From: Arthrobacter sp. SLBN-100 | GTDB taxonomy: Bacteria > Actinomycetota > Actinomycetes > Actinomycetales > Micrococcaceae | Direction of reading: 5' to 3' | Length of the DNA: 64,000 nucleotides | Assembly (NCBI RefSeq): GCF_006715305.1 | Contig: NZ_VFMY01000001.1 | Coordinates: forward strand, 2,232,001-2,296,000 | Shown: positions 30,288 through 38,980 of the stretch, piece by piece | Numbering within the stretch: position 1 is the first letter of the stretch | Layout: each line of letters starts with the position of its first letter | Program-made: the position numbers and the translations under genes | The notes under the pieces: model-generated | Databases searched by the model: none | Told to the model about the DNA's origin: nothing | Seen by the model: the letters and a program-made list of their open reading frames with translations, nothing else

Positions 30288-31534
30288 TTACCTCCTGAAG
30301 GGGATTGGGTTTGGTAGCGGGCGGGCAAGTACCAGGAGTCCGAACAGGGACAGCAGCGCTCCGCCGATCATGAGCAGGGCCATGGGGACAGCCGTGCCGC
30401 TGCCGCCGAGGCCCGCGATGGGGGCCACGACCCCTGCGGTGGTCCATTGCACGAGTCCCAGGACTGCCGAACTGGTGCCGGGGTGCCCGGGTACCTCCGA
30501 GGAGGCGAGTGCGCCGCCGTTGGTGTTGATCAGGCCCTGCGCCACCATGAGGGCGAAGAAGCTGCCCATGGCCACCAGCAAGGGCGTGGCCCACCACAGC
30601 GCTCCGGCCAGCATGGCCACCCCGGCGGCAAGGGCGATGAGCTGGCCCACCAGGATGACCTTCCGGGTTGGTACTCGGCCGGCCAGCCTGGCTGAGACCA
30701 GGGCGGCGATGGCCATGCCGCCGGCGTTCGCGGCAAACACCATGGAATACATCACCGGCGACAGGCCGTTCATGTTCTGCAGGATGAACGCGGACGTTGC
30801 CACGTACGCGAACAGGGCGATAAAGGCCGACGACGCCACCACCACGTAGCCGACGAACCTGGGTTTGAGAGCACGTCCTTTGCCGCGCGGCCGAATTCAG
30901 CCAGGCCGCCGGAGTGCCGTTTTTCGGGCGGGAGGGATTCCGGGACGACGAACAGGGCACAGAGGGTCATGAGCACGCCCAGGGCGGCGAGTGTCCAAAA
31001 GGTCATCCGCCACCCGGTCAGCTGCAGGATCACCGCTCCGAGCAATGGGCTGATGATGGGTGCCACGCCGCCGATGCCCATCACAATATTGAGTACCCGG
31101 ACCAGCTGTGGCCCATGGGCCAGGTCGACGATGACGGCGCGGCCGATGACCATGGCCCAGCCACCCCCAAAGCCCTGCAGGAAGCGGGCGATCATCAGGA
31201 TCCCGATGTTCGGGGCAAGGGCGCAGGCTACCGAGGCAACCGCCATCAGGACGGTGCCGGCCACCAGCGGCAGCCGCCGGCCGCGCTGGTCGCTGAACGG
31301 GCCGCCCACCAGTTGCCCGAGCCCCATCCCGGCGAAGAACGTGGTCAGGGTCAGCTGCACCGCGGAGGCTGTGCTGCCGAACTCCGCGGACACGTGTGGA
31401 AAGGCCGGGACGTACATGTCGGTGGCCAGGGGTGCCACAGCCGTCAGGAAGATGACCGTGGCAACCAGCGTCGCGGAGACGGCGCCGGCCGCGGGCGCCC
31501 GCGTTGCGGTTGGCAGCATGGATAAGTGCTCCAT
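30288..31534 (-). pseudogene. Bcr/CflA-type MFS drug efflux transporter, interrupted by a frameshift
   Basis: Two reverse-strand frames together make one 12-TM MFS protein of about 410 residues. The first (from ATG 31534 or 31519) carries VAPLATDMYVPAFP, FFAGMGLGQLVGGPFSDQRG and RFLQGFGGGWAMVIGRAVIV, all Bcr/CflA landmarks, up to AAKDVLSNP. The second frame resumes FVGYVVVASSAFIALFAYVA and runs to PIPFRR. The switch falls at CCCAGG (reverse of 30858-30863), where one missing base would restore NP-R-F-VGY. It is a genuine mutation or a sequencing error. It is the first gene of the pump-CMD-cupin group, divergent from the MmyB-type regulator. Confidence 0.85.
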
Positions 31535-31658
31535 CTGGTTGATGACTAAAGGGGATGTTTCCATCAAAGCGCCTCCCGGAAGTGCCAGCGAGGGCCCTGC
31601 TGAAACGGGTTACGGCAGAACCTCCTTACGGGTTGGCCATTCGTCGTAACGTGTCCCT

Positions 31659-32546
31659 ATGGATAACCGAGCCGAGGTACGGCAGTTCCTCTCGACCCGC
31701 CGTGGACGCATCACCCCGGAGCAGGCAGGCATCGAACCGTATGGCGGGCGGCGCCGCGTGCCCGGACTCCGGCGGGAAGAGGTAGCCCGCCTCGCCGGCG
31801 TCAGCGTTGACTATTACACCCGGCTGGAACGCGGCAACCTCACCGGCGTCTCGGACAGCGTCCTCGACGCGATCGCCCGGGCCCTGGAACTGGACCGGGC
31901 CGAACACGACCACCTTTACGACTTGGCGCGTGCAGCCAACACCTCTGGGCGCAAGCGTGCCGCGAGCGCGGTGCCCGCAGGCGTCCGCCCCGTGCTCCAG
32001 CATCTTCTGGACACCATCACGGGCGCCCCGGCGTTCATCGGCAACAACCGGATGGACATCGTGGCAGCCAACACCCTGGGCTACGCCCTCTACTCGGACA
32101 TGTACCGCGGCCCCGCCCGGCCGGCGAACCACTCCCGGTTCATTTTCCTGGACCCCCGGGCCCACAACTTTTACACCCACTGGGACCGCGCAGCCAACGT
32201 CAACGTTGCCATCCTCCGCCGGGAGGCCGGACGCAACCCCCATGACAAAGGCATCGCCGAGCTCGTTGGCGAACTTTCGATGCGCAGCGACGATTTCCGC
32301 GCCCGCTGGGCGGCGCACAACGTCCGCCGCCACTACTCGGGAACAAAGTTCTTCCAGCACCCCGTAGTCGGACTCCTGGAGCTGGACTACCAGGTCCTGG
32401 ACCTCGAGGAGGACCCCGGACACACCCTGACCGTTTACCCCGCCATACCTGGAAGCCCTTCCGAGGAAGCCCTCAAGCTCCTCGCCTCGTGGGCGGCAAC
32501 CGAGAAAATTGCGGAAACCGCCCAGGCCCACGCCGGAAGGGTGTAG
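31659..32546 (+). CDS. XRE-family regulator with MmyB-like ligand-binding domain
   Basis: A 295-residue regulator. The N-terminal HTH is RRRVPGLRREEVARLAGVSV then DYYTRLERGN (about residues 31-60); the C-terminal domain (about 105-285) shows AFIGNNRMDIVAANTLGYAL and HPVVGLLELDYQVLDLEEDP, the MmyB-like PAS-type fold that binds fatty-acid-like ligands in the characterised family. It is divergent from the MFS-CMD-cupin-ADH group (124-base gap from the 31534 ATG), and regulators of this type commonly control such divergent short-chain redox genes. The ATG at 31659 is preceded by no strong Shine-Dalgarno. Confidence 0.9.
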   Translation: MDNRAEVRQFLSTRRGRITPEQAGIEPYGGRRRVPGLRREEVARLAGVSVDYYTRLERGNLTGVSDSVLDAIARALELDRAEHDHLYDLARAANTSGRKRAASAVPAGVRPVLQHLLDTITGAPAFIGNNRMDIVAANTLGYALYSDMYRGPARPANHSRFIFLDPRAHNFYTHWDRAANVNVAILRREAGRNPHDKGIAELVGELSMRSDDFRARWAAHNVRRHYSGTKFFQHPVVGLLELDYQVLDLEEDPGHTLTVYPAIPGSPSEEALKLLASWAATEKIAETAQAHAGRV

Positions 32547-32650
32547 GAGTTTTTCTGCCAGTTCTCGAGGGGTTCCTGCCCAACGTCCCGTGCCTTCAGC
32601 CCGTAGGGTGAATGGAAGGAACCAGCCCCCCCGAGAACCAGGAGGATCAC

Positions 32651-33739
32651 ATGCAGGGCAGCCCAGGAACGGGACAGGACGACCGACGCACCGCGCTGGT
32701 GGTGGGAGCCAGCGGAATCGCAGGATCGGCACTGGTCACACAGCTTGCAGGCGACGGGTGGGATGTGCTGGCTCTGACCCGCAGCGGCACTGGGCAGGCG
32801 GCTGCCCGCAACATCAGCGCGGACCTCACCTCGCCGGAGAGCCTGGCACGGGCACTGGGCGGAGAAGGGCCCACCCACGTTTTCTTCACGGCCTGGTCGC
32901 GGCAGGACACGGAGCGGGAGAACATTGAGGTCAATGCAGCCCTGCTGAGGAACCTGCTCAATGCCCTCGCTGGAAGCCCGGTGCAGCACGTGGCCCTGAT
33001 GACCGGCCTGAAGCATTACCTCGGGCCGTTTGAAGCCTATGCGGCCGGCGAAATGCCGGATACTCCGTTCCACGAGGACGAGCCCCGGCTGCCCGTGCCC
33101 AATTTCTACTACGCCCAGGAAGACGAACTGTGGGCGGCAGCGGAACGCCAGGGCTTCCGCTGGTCCGTTCACCGGGCCCATACCGTTATCGGGCACGCGG
33201 TGGGCAACGCGATGAACATGGGCCTCACCCTCGCCGTCCAGGCCTCAATCTGCAAGGAACTGAACCAGCCCTTCATTTTCCCCGGCTCGGAGACGCAGTG
33301 GAACAGCCTCACGGACATGACGGACAGCGGCCTCCTGGCCGAACACATGATCTGGGCTGCCACAGCAGGGAATGCCGGCGATGAGGCGTACAACATCGTC
33401 AATGGCGATGTGTTCCGCTGGCGCTGGATGTGGCCGCGCCTGGCCGCCTACTTCGGAGTCGAGGCCGTCGGATTTGAGGGCGCGCCCCGGCCGCTGGAAG
33501 AACAGATGCGCGGCATGGAACCGGTATGGTCGGACATCGCCGGACGCCGCGGCCTGGCCGAAGCTGATCTCTCCCGGGTGTCGTCCTGGTGGCACACCGA
33601 TAGTGACCTGGGACGGAATATCGAGGTGGTTGCGGATATGAGCAAGAGCCGCCTCGCGGGCTTCACCGGCTACCGCCGGACTGAGGACTGTTTCCTGCGG
33701 CTGTTCGACCGGTTCCGTACGGACCGCCTGATTCCCTAA
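32651..33739 (+). CDS. PRISE-type SDR family NADPH reductase
   Basis: A 362-residue atypical short-chain dehydrogenase. The nucleotide-binding motif LVVGASGIAGSALV begins near residue 16, catalytic-region segments are MTGLKHYLGPFEAY and NFYYAQEDEL, and the substrate-side FRWSVHRAHTVIGHA and ETQWNSLTDMTDSGLLAEHM are typical of PRISE enzymes (progesterone 5-beta-reductase/iridoid synthase-like), which reduce activated enones. AGGAGG precedes the ATG at 32651. The physiological substrate is unknown. It ends in tandem hairpins. Confidence 0.88.
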   Translation: MQGSPGTGQDDRRTALVVGASGIAGSALVTQLAGDGWDVLALTRSGTGQAAARNISADLTSPESLARALGGEGPTHVFFTAWSRQDTERENIEVNAALLRNLLNALAGSPVQHVALMTGLKHYLGPFEAYAAGEMPDTPFHEDEPRLPVPNFYYAQEDELWAAAERQGFRWSVHRAHTVIGHAVGNAMNMGLTLAVQASICKELNQPFIFPGSETQWNSLTDMTDSGLLAEHMIWAATAGNAGDEAYNIVNGDVFRWRWMWPRLAAYFGVEAVGFEGAPRPLEEQMRGMEPVWSDIAGRRGLAEADLSRVSSWWHTDSDLGRNIEVVADMSKSRLAGFTGYRRTEDCFLRLFDRFRTDRLIP

Positions 33740-33740
33740 A

Positions 33741-33816
33741 CCGCGCGCTCCATAGCGCGGCCGAAAAAGCGAACGGGCAGAAAACGGACGACGGCGGGAC
33801 CTCCCGCCGTCGTCCG
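33741..33816. terminator. Two hairpins after the PRISE gene (second is GACGGCGGG family copy 4)
   Basis: Hairpin 1 is CCGCGC (33741-33746) pairing with GCGCGG (33755-33760). Hairpin 2 has perfect 15-bp arms CGGACGACGGCGGGA (33785-33799) and its complement (33802-33816), loop CC, then CTTT. Hairpin 1 begins right after the stop codon and hairpin 2 follows 45 bases later. Confidence 0.75.
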
Positions 33817-34060
33817 CTTTGTGCCTCACCCGCAGCTGCCTCTGCGATCGCCAGTCACATTAACCACCGTTGCGGATCGTGGCGCCGCATTGCCCGGTTT
33901 GTCCCTCAAATGGCGCCAGAGGTAGCGCCGTTTCCTTCCGTTTCGCGTCTTTTGCGAGGTGCTGGCCAAGGCCTTGATCGCCGTGCTTAAGTTTTTTCAC
34001 GGCCTCAACCGGGCCACACCAAACAGCACATAGAACAAGCAGAACGAACAGGAGGACCCG
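33817..34060. other. Intergenic stretch without a firm gene
   Basis: Apart from the hairpins to the left, this holds a GGCGC/GCGCC inverted repeat (about 33913-33936), a small stem GCCGTG/CACGGC around 33981-34004 and the 3' part of a weak leftward ORF listed separately. Nothing else stands out. Confidence 0.4.
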
Positions 34061-34123
34061 ATGCCGGGAACCATTGACTTCACCGGTGACGCCGGTCGCG
34101 GCCGGATTCTTGCCTGCAACCAT
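33860..34123 (-). CDS. Hypothetical 87-residue protein, doubtful
   Basis: The frame opens at an ATG at 34123, 26 bases after the DUF817 stop, with AGGGAGG seven bases upstream. The protein has one hydrophobic stretch (VLLFVLLVLCAVWCGPVEA) preceded by a basic residue pair, like an uncleaved signal anchor, then a charged tail. Third-position G/C is lower than in neighbours, which argues against it. A rightward 30-codon ORF from 34061 with AGGAGG overlaps it antisense; at most one is real. Confidence 0.3.
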   Translation of the reverse strand: MVAGKNPAATGVTGEVNGSRHRVLLFVLLVLCAVWCGPVEAVKKLKHGDQGLGQHLAKDAKRKETALPLAPFEGQTGQCGATIRNGG

Positions 34124-34149
34124 GTCCGGGCCTCCCTGCAGATCAGGAA

Positions 34150-35049
34150 TTAGTAAGCAAGCTTACCTTGCCGCTCGGCGGACTCCTCCCGCACTTCCCC
34201 AAAGTCCGGAAGCTGGGGTTTGTAAACCCAGGCCACCAGCACCACCGAGATGATCATCAGCAGGAACCAGGAGACCAGCTTGTCCAACGAAACCGGGTGC
34301 CAGCCGTCCACTTGGCTGGGGTAGAGCCAGGCACCGGACCAGGTAGCGATGTTCTCGGCGACCCAGATGAACAGCGCCACCAGCAGGAATGCGATGACCA
34401 GCGGCATCCGGTGGTGCTTCCGGAACACGCGGAAGTGCATCACGCACCGGCCAAAGATGATCACGACGGCGGCAAGTAGCGCCCAGCGCATGTCCCAGAT
34501 GTAGTGGTGGCTGAAGAAGTTGACGTAGATGGCCACTGCAATGATTGCCGTAATCCAGCGGCGCGGGTAGCTGGCGAAGCGAAGGTCGAAAAGCCGGTAG
34601 ACGCGGACCATATAGGAGCCCACGGCGGCGTACATAAACCCGCTGAAGAGCGGGACCGCCCCGATCCGCAGGATGCCCTCCGCCTCGTAGGACCAGGAGC
34701 CGACGTCGGTCTTGAACAGTTCCATCACCGTGCCCACCAGGTGGAACAGGATAATGACCCGCAGTTCCCGGAGGGTCTCCAGCTTGAACACCACCATAAG
34801 GATCTGGATGGCGACGGCGGCCAGGGTCAGAAAGTCGTTCCGGGCCAGCGCGGCGCTGTCCGGGTACCAGAGACGGGCCGCCATCAGCACTGCCAGGAGG
34901 GCGCCGCCGAAGATGCAGGCCCAGCCCTGCTTCAGGCCGAAGACGACAAACTCGGTGAGCCTTGCCTTGGCACCGCCGGCCGGCCCCTTGACCAGGAAGC
35001 GGCGGGCCCGTTCGTCGATCCGCTGCTCTACAGAGGTGGAGCTACGCAC
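34150..35049 (-). CDS. DUF817 family membrane protein
   Basis: A 299-residue protein with seven to eight hydrophobic segments. Diagnostic segments are EFVVFGLKQGWACIFGGALL, ELFKTDVGSWSYEAEG, PLFSGFMYAAVGSYMVRVYR, FFSHHYIWDMRW and NIATWSGAWLYPSQVDGWHP. These are the DUF817 hallmarks; no activity is known for the family. The GTG at 35049 overlaps the end of the MpaB-like gene by eight bases, so the two are coupled. Confidence 0.9.
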   Translation of the reverse strand: MRSSTSVEQRIDERARRFLVKGPAGGAKARLTEFVVFGLKQGWACIFGGALLAVLMAARLWYPDSAALARNDFLTLAAVAIQILMVVFKLETLRELRVIILFHLVGTVMELFKTDVGSWSYEAEGILRIGAVPLFSGFMYAAVGSYMVRVYRLFDLRFASYPRRWITAIIAVAIYVNFFSHHYIWDMRWALLAAVVIIFGRCVMHFRVFRKHHRMPLVIAFLLVALFIWVAENIATWSGAWLYPSQVDGWHPVSLDKLVSWFLLMIISVVLVAWVYKPQLPDFGEVREESAERQGKLAY

Positions 35050-35860
35050 GAACTCCCCGACGCTTGCCGGGCTGGCTGTTTGCGCGGATGTCGGCGTCCA
35101 GGCTGCTCAGGCAGTAGTTCTTGAACCAGTGCCTGAGGCCTTGGGGCAGCTTCGGGTAGATCACGGCCAGGGTCTTTACAGTGCGGTCGAAGCGGCACTC
35201 GTGGCGGTCGCTCCAAGGGAGGCCAAAGTCCTTGCGCAGCTGGTCGGGAAGGAGGCCGGCGGTGAGGAACCTGGCGGAGGGCATGATGGCGCGGTACCAG
35301 AGCGCTGTGCGTTTCGGGTACAGCAGCCCGCGGCCGACGCGCACCCCGCCGCCCTCTGCACGGAGCGTGGAGATGCGCCCGCTCCAGTAGCGGCTGAATG
35401 CCGCCCGGTCCTCCGGCCACATCCCGGGCGGAAGCTGCAGGGCTGTGCCGATCCTCGCGTAGTCCTGGTACATGGCATCGGCCGATTCGTCGTCGAGCGG
35501 GCCGTAGATCTTTTCGATGATGGTGATCGCTGTGTCGTAAAGCGTGGCCACCACCCAGAGCTGCAGTTCGGGATCATAGGCACTGTAGCCCGGGGAAGTT
35601 TCGTTATCGTCCCTGCGGACCGGAACGTGGGCGCGGTTCACCCTGCGGCGGACCTCATTCACCTGCTCATCGGTGCCATACACAATCGCGTAGACGTAAG
35701 TGAGGGTGCCCTTGAGCCTGTTGACCGGGCGGCCCACGAACGTGCTGTGCTCGTCAACGCCCCGGCCAACCGCCGGATCGGCAAGCTGCAGGAGGAGAGC
35801 GCGTCCTGCTCCGGCAAGCAGGATGCCTTCTGCGCCGAACTCGGCCATTCCTCGCACCAT
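35042..35860 (-). CDS. MpaB-like oxygenase family protein (DUF2236)
   Basis: A 272-residue protein with the family's heme-associated segments: GAGRALLLQLADPAVGRGVD near residue 17, then YVYAIVYGTDEQVNEVRRRV with HVPV, and YDPELQLWVVATLYDT near residue 92. The MpaB/latex-clearing-protein-type fold is known for b-type-heme oxygenases, but many members are uncharacterised. The ATG at 35860 is used; it starts somewhat later than most members, which usually have an R-V-H-G-E stretch first. It is co-transcribed with DUF817. Confidence 0.85.
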   Translation of the reverse strand: MVRGMAEFGAEGILLAGAGRALLLQLADPAVGRGVDEHSTFVGRPVNRLKGTLTYVYAIVYGTDEQVNEVRRRVNRAHVPVRRDDNETSPGYSAYDPELQLWVVATLYDTAITIIEKIYGPLDDESADAMYQDYARIGTALQLPPGMWPEDRAAFSRYWSGRISTLRAEGGGVRVGRGLLYPKRTALWYRAIMPSARFLTAGLLPDQLRKDFGLPWSDRHECRFDRTVKTLAVIYPKLPQGLRHWFKNYCLSSLDADIRANSQPGKRRGVRA

Positions 35861-35890
35861 TTCAACAGGGTACCGGAGTCACTGACAGTC

Positions 35891-35918
35891 GACGACGGCG
35901 GGACCTCCCGCCGTCGTC
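35891..35918. repeat. GACGGCGGG palindrome copy 5, in a divergent promoter region
   Basis: Arms GACGACGGCGGGA (35891-35903) and TCCCGCCGTCGTC (35906-35918), loop CC. Unlike the other copies it lies upstream of two divergent genes (MpaB-like and chvE), so it cannot be a simple 3' terminator of either. It may insulate the two promoters or be a stray copy. Confidence 0.65.
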
Positions 35919-35985
35919 TGCTTCATCCGATACGCGGCACCCCGTCCCGCCTGATTAAGAATCAGTGACAGTACGCGCGAGTGAG

Positions 35986-36032
35986 TTGACTCACAGGGTA
36001 CCAGGAACTAGCATTTGCTGTTAGCGCTAACA
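35986..36032 (+). promoter_or_regulatory. chvE promoter with overlapping LacI-type operator
   Basis: TTGACT (35986-35991), a 17-base spacer and TAGCAT (36009-36014) make a good promoter. The perfect palindrome TGTTAGCGCTAACA (36019-36032) covers the expected transcription start, the classic place for a LacI/GalR repressor. GTGAGT-TG-ACTCAC (35981-35994), a second perfect inverted repeat, overlaps the -35. The leader to the GTG at 36214 is about 190 bases. No regulator gene is nearby. Confidence 0.6.
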
Positions 36033-36213
36033 ACTATTGAAGAGGGGCGTGTCAGCCACGGCATCGTGGCTGGCCCGCCCGGCCTCTTCGCCCTGCAGAA
36101 CACCTGGGTCCGGCCGCACAGCGGGACCCCCGATCGCCTTACCTGCCGGCAAGCGCAGATGCTTTCCGGCCCAGCACCACTTCGCGGAGCAACTTCCGCA
36201 GAAGGAGAAGATC

Positions 36214-37338
36214 GTGAGAATTAGGAAACTCCTGGGCGCCGTTGCAGTGGCCCTCGCAGTCACAGTGGGTGCCACAGGCTGCGGCTCCCGGGGCGGCACC
36301 ACTGAACCGGGCGCCTCGGCAAACCCCAGCGAATCCCTCGTTGGAATCTCGATGCCCACGCAAACTTCAGAACGCTGGATCGCCGATGGCGGAAATGTGG
36401 AAAAGTCCCTGAAGGACCTGGGCTACAAAACCGACCTGCAGTTCGCCAACGATGACATCCCCACGCAGGTATCGCAGATCGAGAACATGCTCACCAAGGG
36501 TGCCAAGGCGCTCATCATCGCTGCCATCGACGGCACCACGCTCACCGATGTCCTCGCCAAGGCGAAGGAACAGAACGTCAAGGTCATCGCCTACGACCGC
36601 CTCATTAACGGCACCCCCAACGTGGACTACTACACCACGTTCGACAACTACACCGTAGGCGTGCAGCAGGCAACGTCCCTGCTGACCGGGCTTGGCCTGG
36701 TCGATGCCAGCGGCAAGAAGGTGGACGGCAAGGGCCCGTTCAACATTGAGCTTTTCGCCGGCAGCCCGGACGACAACAACGCCAACTTCTTCTGGACCGG
36801 CGCCATGGACACCCTGAAGCCGTACATGGACGCCGGTACCCTCAAGGTGCCCAGCGGCCAGACCAAGTTCGAGCAGGCCGCCATCCTGCGCTGGCAGGCC
36901 CCTGTTGCACAGAAGCGCATGGAGGACGTCCTCACCGCTGCCTACAGCTCCGGCACCAAGCTCGACGGCGTGCTCTCCCCCTACGACGGCCTCTCCATCG
37001 GCATCATCTCCGCGCTGACCAGCACCGGTGGCTACACCAAGGGCGACCTGCCCGTCGTCACCGGCCAGGACGCTGAAAAGGGCTCCGTGAAGTCCATCAT
37101 CGCCGGAGAACAGTACTCCACCATCTTCAAGGACACCCGGCAGCTGGGTTCCCAGGCAGTCAAGATGGTTGATGCCCTGCTGAAGGGCCAGGAGCCCGAG
37201 GTCAACGACACCAAGACCTACAACAACAAGGTCAAGGTTGTTCCGGCCTACCTGCTCAAGTCCGTGATCATCACCAAGGACAACTACAAGAAGGAACTGA
37301 TCGACTCGGGCTACTACAAAGACGCCGACGTCAAGTAA
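36214..37338 (+). CDS. chvE: Sugar ABC transporter substrate-binding lipoprotein (ChvE-like)
   Basis: A 374-residue extracellular lipoprotein. The signal peptide [20 protein letters not shown] leads to a lipobox Cys near residue 23 (ATGC). The mature part is a type I periplasmic-binding fold: [60 protein letters not shown] and [20 protein letters not shown]. It matches the ChvE/xylose-arabinose-galactose binding family. The GTG at 36214 has GAAGGAGAAG upstream. It is the first gene of chvE-gguA-gguB. Confidence 0.93.
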   Translation: MRIRKLLGAVAVALAVTVGATGCGSRGGTTEPGASANPSESLVGISMPTQTSERWIADGGNVEKSLKDLGYKTDLQFANDDIPTQVSQIENMLTKGAKALIIAAIDGTTLTDVLAKAKEQNVKVIAYDRLINGTPNVDYYTTFDNYTVGVQQATSLLTGLGLVDASGKKVDGKGPFNIELFAGSPDDNNANFFWTGAMDTLKPYMDAGTLKVPSGQTKFEQAAILRWQAPVAQKRMEDVLTAAYSSGTKLDGVLSPYDGLSIGIISALTSTGGYTKGDLPVVTGQDAEKGSVKSIIAGEQYSTIFKDTRQLGSQAVKMVDALLKGQEPEVNDTKTYNNKVKVVPAYLLKSVIITKDNYKKELIDSGYYKDADVK

Positions 37339-37446
37339 CCATTGTGCGGGGTTGCGGCCGGCCTCACGGCCTGGCCGCAACCCTTTCCCGTCGGCTCCTG
37401 CAGCCGCAGGCGGCCCAGTTTTCCAACCAGTCAGTGGGAATTGACG

Positions 37447-38976
37447 ATGAATACACCCATTCTTCAAATGCGAGGAATCACTAAGACCTTCCCGGGCGTA
37501 AAGGCCCTCCAGGACGTCACCTTGGACGTCAACCGGGGCGAGGTCCACGCCATTTGCGGCGAGAACGGGGCGGGAAAGTCCACCCTCATGAAAGTCCTGT
37601 CCGGCGTCTACCCGCACAACTCCTTCGACGGGGAAATCCTTTTCGAAAATGAGCCCTGCAACTTCTACAGCATCAGCGACAGCGAGAAGCGCGGCATTGT
37701 CATCATTCACCAGGAACTCGCCCTCAGCCCCTACCTGTCGATCGCCGAAAACATTTACCTCGGGAACGAACAAGCCAAAAACGGCTGGGTGGATTGGCGG
37801 AAGACCAACCTCGAGGCTGCAAAACTCCTGGCCCGGGTGGGCCTGGACGAAAACCCTGTCACCCCGGTCCAGCACATCAGCGTAGGCAAGCAGCAGTTGG
37901 TGGAGATCGCCAAGGCGCTGTCCAAGGAAGTTAAGCTCCTCATCCTGGACGAGCCCACAGCTGCGCTCAATGATGAAGACTCGGGCCATCTCCTGGACCT
38001 GATACTTCACTTGAAGGGCCAGGGAATCACCAGCATCATCATTAGCCACAAGCTCAACGAGATCCGCAGGGTAGCAGACGCCGTCACCATCATCCGTGAC
38101 GGCAAGACCATCGAGACCCTCCGCCTGGATGAAGGCCAGATCACTCAGGAACGGATTATTCGCGGCATGGTGGGCCGGGACCTGGACAGCCTCTACCCTG
38201 ACAGGAACCCCACTATCGGCGAGGAAGTCCTTCGGATTGAGGACTGGTCTGTCCGGCATCCCCAGGACCATTCCCGCATGGTGGTGCACAACGCGAGCCT
38301 GTTCGTCCGCAAGGGCGAAGTGGTGGGGCTTGCCGGCCTGATGGGTGCGGGCAGGACAGAGCTGGCAATGAGCGTTTTCGGGCGCACCTACGGCACCGCG
38401 ATGTCCGGGAAGGTCTACAAGTACGGTGAGGAAATCAACACGTCCACAGTTTCCAAGGCGATCGGGAACGGCATCGCCTATGCCACGGAGGACCGTAAGC
38501 AGTACGGCCTGAACCTCATTGAGGACATCAAGCGGAACATTTCCATGGCTGCGCTGCGGAAGCTGGTCAAGGGCGGCTGGGTGGACAAGAACCAGGAAAC
38601 CATGGTGGCCAACGGCTACCGCGAAAGCATGAACATCAAGGCACCGTCGGTGGCCGCCATCACCGGCAAACTCTCCGGCGGGAACCAGCAGAAAGTGGTG
38701 CTGAGCAAGTGGATGTTCTCGGACCCGGACGTGCTGATCCTCGATGAACCTACCCGGGGTATCGACGTCGGCGCCAAATTCGAGATCTACACCATCATCG
38801 CCAAGCTGGCCGCGGAGGGAAAAGCTGTCATCGTCATTTCTTCCGAACTGCCTGAACTCCTGGGCATCTGCGACCGGATCTACACTCTCTCGGCCGGCCA
38901 CATCACTGGCGAGGTGCCCATTGCCGAAGCAACCCAGGAAACACTCATGCACTACATGACCAAAGAGAAGGAATAG
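37447..38976 (+). CDS. gguA: Sugar ABC transporter ATPase, double cassette (GguA/MmsA-like)
   Basis: A 509-residue tandem ATPase. The N-half has Walker [10 protein letters not shown] (residues 38-46), signature [15 protein letters not shown] and Walker [13 protein letters not shown]. The C-half has the altered Walker A of this family ([15 protein letters not shown]), signature [15 protein letters not shown] and [15 protein letters not shown]. It powers import through GguB. The start at ATG 37447, 108 bases after chvE, has only a weak GGGAA upstream; the longer frame from 37342 is not family-like. Confidence 0.94.
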   Translation: MNTPILQMRGITKTFPGVKALQDVTLDVNRGEVHAICGENGAGKSTLMKVLSGVYPHNSFDGEILFENEPCNFYSISDSEKRGIVIIHQELALSPYLSIAENIYLGNEQAKNGWVDWRKTNLEAAKLLARVGLDENPVTPVQHISVGKQQLVEIAKALSKEVKLLILDEPTAALNDEDSGHLLDLILHLKGQGITSIIISHKLNEIRRVADAVTIIRDGKTIETLRLDEGQITQERIIRGMVGRDLDSLYPDRNPTIGEEVLRIEDWSVRHPQDHSRMVVHNASLFVRKGEVVGLAGLMGAGRTELAMSVFGRTYGTAMSGKVYKYGEEINTSTVSKAIGNGIAYATEDRKQYGLNLIEDIKRNISMAALRKLVKGGWVDKNQETMVANGYRESMNIKAPSVAAITGKLSGGNQQKVVLSKWMFSDPDVLILDEPTRGIDVGAKFEIYTIIAKLAAEGKAVIVISSELPELLGICDRIYTLSAGHITGEVPIAEATQETLMHYMTKEKE

Positions 38977-38980
38977 GACC

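Noticed and set aside
34712..35968. 418-residue open frame antisense to DUF817 and the MpaB-like gene
   Set aside because: It spans two convincing genes on the other strand and has no motif.
36037..36213. In-frame extension of chvE from 36037
   Set aside because: It would place the signal peptide in the middle of the protein; GTG 36214 has GAAGGAGAAG and begins a normal lipoprotein signal.
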